This document shows positions 5,827 to 6,605 of a stretch of 6,605 nucleotides of DNA, in pieces. Location: NCBI GenBank assembly GCA_938023895.1, contig CALJDH010000035.1, positions 1 through 6,605 on the forward strand, in the 5' to 3' direction. The notes under the pieces were generated by a model that was not told the DNA's origin, did no database searches, and saw nothing but the letters and a program-made list of their open reading frames with translations. Position 1 is the first letter of the stretch. Each line of letters opens with the position of its first letter. A program made the translations under genes and the position numbers. The stretch is from an uncultured Aliiroseovarius sp. (GTDB lineage Bacteria; Pseudomonadota; Alphaproteobacteria; Rhodobacterales; Rhodobacteraceae).

Positions 5827-6357
5827 TTACATCTCAGGTGGCCAAGGTCGCGTAGCGTCAGCCGCGATCCATGCCTGAACCCATTCCGGCAGTGCAGGTG
5901 CCGGGCCCGCGTGGCCGATGGCCGTTCGCACCCTGTCCGTAGACACAATCCCGCTGCGATCCGTCACGGCCGAGCGATAGATGATCTGGTTCGCACAGTC
6001 GTCGCCCAGCCACATGCTCTGTTCCACATAAAAGAACTTGTCGTCCCACCCGACCAAGCGGCTGCGCATCTCGAACCGAGCAAAGGTGCGGATCCGCTTG
6101 CGATAGCGCACGCTGGCCCCCGCCATGGTCAGTCCCCAGCGGTTCTTGATCAATGTGCGGCTTAACCCGGTACGACCCGCCAGCGGAATGCGGCCCAGAT
6201 CGTACATGGTCAGGGTGCGGCCATTGTTCAGCTCGCGCCACAGGTCGATATCCCACGGCCAGCAGCGGTGGTGGCTGATGTGGACGCCATCAACGGGTAG
6301 CGGCTCGGCCTTGGCGAATTTAACCATCTCTTTAATCATGCGGACGAAGGGATACAT
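5827..6357 (-). CDS. THEM6-like acyl-CoA thioesterase (hot-dog fold, 4HBT-type)
   Basis: A 176-residue single-domain hot-dog protein. Residues 33-56 (WPWDIDLWRELNNGRTLTMYDLGR) match the 4HBT-type signature of an acidic residue followed by an NN helix start, with Asp37 and Asn44/Asn45 the likely active-site region. MAGASVRYRKRIRTFARFEM (78-97) and VGWDDKFFYVEQSMW (102-116) strongly recall eukaryotic THEM6 and the bacterial 4HBT_2 proteins. It probably hydrolyses an acyl thioester in the cytoplasm; the acyl chain is not predictable. The start at 6357 is preferred because AAAGGAG lies 5 nt upstream and the family N-terminus begins here; the frame continues 64 codons upstream to 6549, but that part crosses into the divergent yggT gene. 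It is the first gene of the leftward cluster. Confidence 0.88.
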   Translation of the reverse strand: MYPFVRMIKEMVKFAKAEPLPVDGVHISHHRCWPWDIDLWRELNNGRTLTMYDLGRIPLAGRTGLSRTLIKNRWGLTMAGASVRYRKRIRTFARFEMRSRLVGWDDKFFYVEQSMWLGDDCANQIIYRSAVTDRSGIVSTDRVRTAIGHAGPAPALPEWVQAWIAADATRPWPPEM

Positions 6358-6483
6358 TGGGGCTCCTTTGATTGTGGTTGCCCTGCCGCGCCTTTCCCCA
6401 AACGTCAATGCCAACCGCGCGTCACCCTTGCTCTTAGCGTTTGTGCGACTTAGATGGGTGAGAACCAACCGCAAGGAGCCGAC
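6358..6483. promoter_or_regulatory. Divergent intergenic region for thioesterase and yggT-family genes
   Basis: These 126 bp must hold both outward promoters. Plus-strand candidate: TTGCTC (6428-6433), 17 nt, TAGATG (6451-6456), both weak. On the minus strand a TTGACG box lies within the region, but no good -10 follows at normal spacing. Each gene has a clear ribosome-binding site at its end of the region: minus AAAGGAG for the thioesterase, plus AAGGAG at 6474-6479 for yggT. Confidence 0.3.
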
Positions 6484-6605
6484 ATGATCAGCATTCTCAA
6501 AATCCTTCTGATGCTTACCGAAATTGCTTGGTTCATCCTGATCGTGCACATCGTCATGTCGTGGCTGATCAATTTCCAGGTGCTGAACCTGCGCCAGCCG
6601 ATCGT
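6484..6605 (+). CDS. YggT family membrane protein (N-terminal part only)
   Basis: Forty codons are visible before the window ends. The segment ISILKILLMLTEIAWFILIV (residues 2-21) continues as a hydrophobic helix through VMSW, followed by LINFQVLNLRQPIV. The MSWLINFQVLN..QP stretch is characteristic of the alphaproteobacterial YggT family, small (about 90-100 residue) inner-membrane proteins with two hydrophobic hairpins, implicated elsewhere in osmotic-stress or division-related roles but without defined activity. The ATG at 6484 follows AAGGAG with 4 nt spacing. It is the only plus-strand gene in the window and is divergent from the thioesterase. Confidence 0.9.
   Translation, partial: MISILKILLMLTEIAWFILIVHIVMSWLINFQVLNLRQPI

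Noticed and set aside
5084..5878. 264-codon plus-strand ORF
   Set aside because: It is antisense to the MFS gene; its Gln/Asp/Glu-rich composition mirrors the hydrophobic codons of the real gene.
6358..6549. 64-codon N-terminal extension of the thioesterase
   Set aside because: It overlaps the divergent yggT-family start and would bypass the good AAAGGAG site before 6357.

Overview
The window looks like chromosomal sequence from an alphaproteobacterium, most likely a marine Rhodobacterales (Roseobacter-type) species. This is inferred from the GC-rich coding style, the gene families and the YggT N-terminus; no rRNA or other direct taxonomic marker is present. Eight protein genes are well supported. 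Seven lie on the minus strand and one, at the right edge, on the plus strand. No tRNA, rRNA, insertion sequence or CRISPR array was seen.

Reading the minus strand in the direction of transcription (right to left), a THEM6-like hot-dog thioesterase (6357-5827) is followed by a UMF1/Atg22-like MFS transporter (5770-4439), the periplasmic murein endopeptidase MepA (4430-3564), a secreted esterase-like/phytase-like beta-propeller protein (3591-2665) and a YhhQ-type queuosine-precursor transporter (2548-1928). Spacing is tight (56 nt, 8 nt, a 28-nt overlap, then a 116-nt structured gap), so the first four genes probably share a transcript. The yhhQ gene has its own leader, in which a perfect 9-bp closing helix ends 7 nt before the start codon.

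The most interesting stretch is 1658-1927, between yhhQ and the ribosome-rescue factor gene arfB (1657-1238). On the minus strand it holds a TTGACA promoter-like box, an almost perfect Shine-Dalgarno sequence in front of a 13-codon ORF, two small hairpins, an 8-nt copy of the 16S anti-Shine-Dalgarno core that exactly complements the ORF's own ribosome-binding site, and a strong intrinsic terminator 46 nt before the arfB start. It looks like a small RNA or a regulatory leader built around SD/anti-SD pairing. Its position directly before a ribosome-rescue gene makes a translation-sensing role worth testing.

The left edge (1148-1) carries most of a class-III PLP aminotransferase most similar, from memory, to the AGXT2L/phospho-lyase branch. 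A promoter candidate precedes it, with its -35 box inside a perfect 8-bp inverted repeat. At the right edge a YggT-family membrane protein starts on the plus strand, divergent from the thioesterase.
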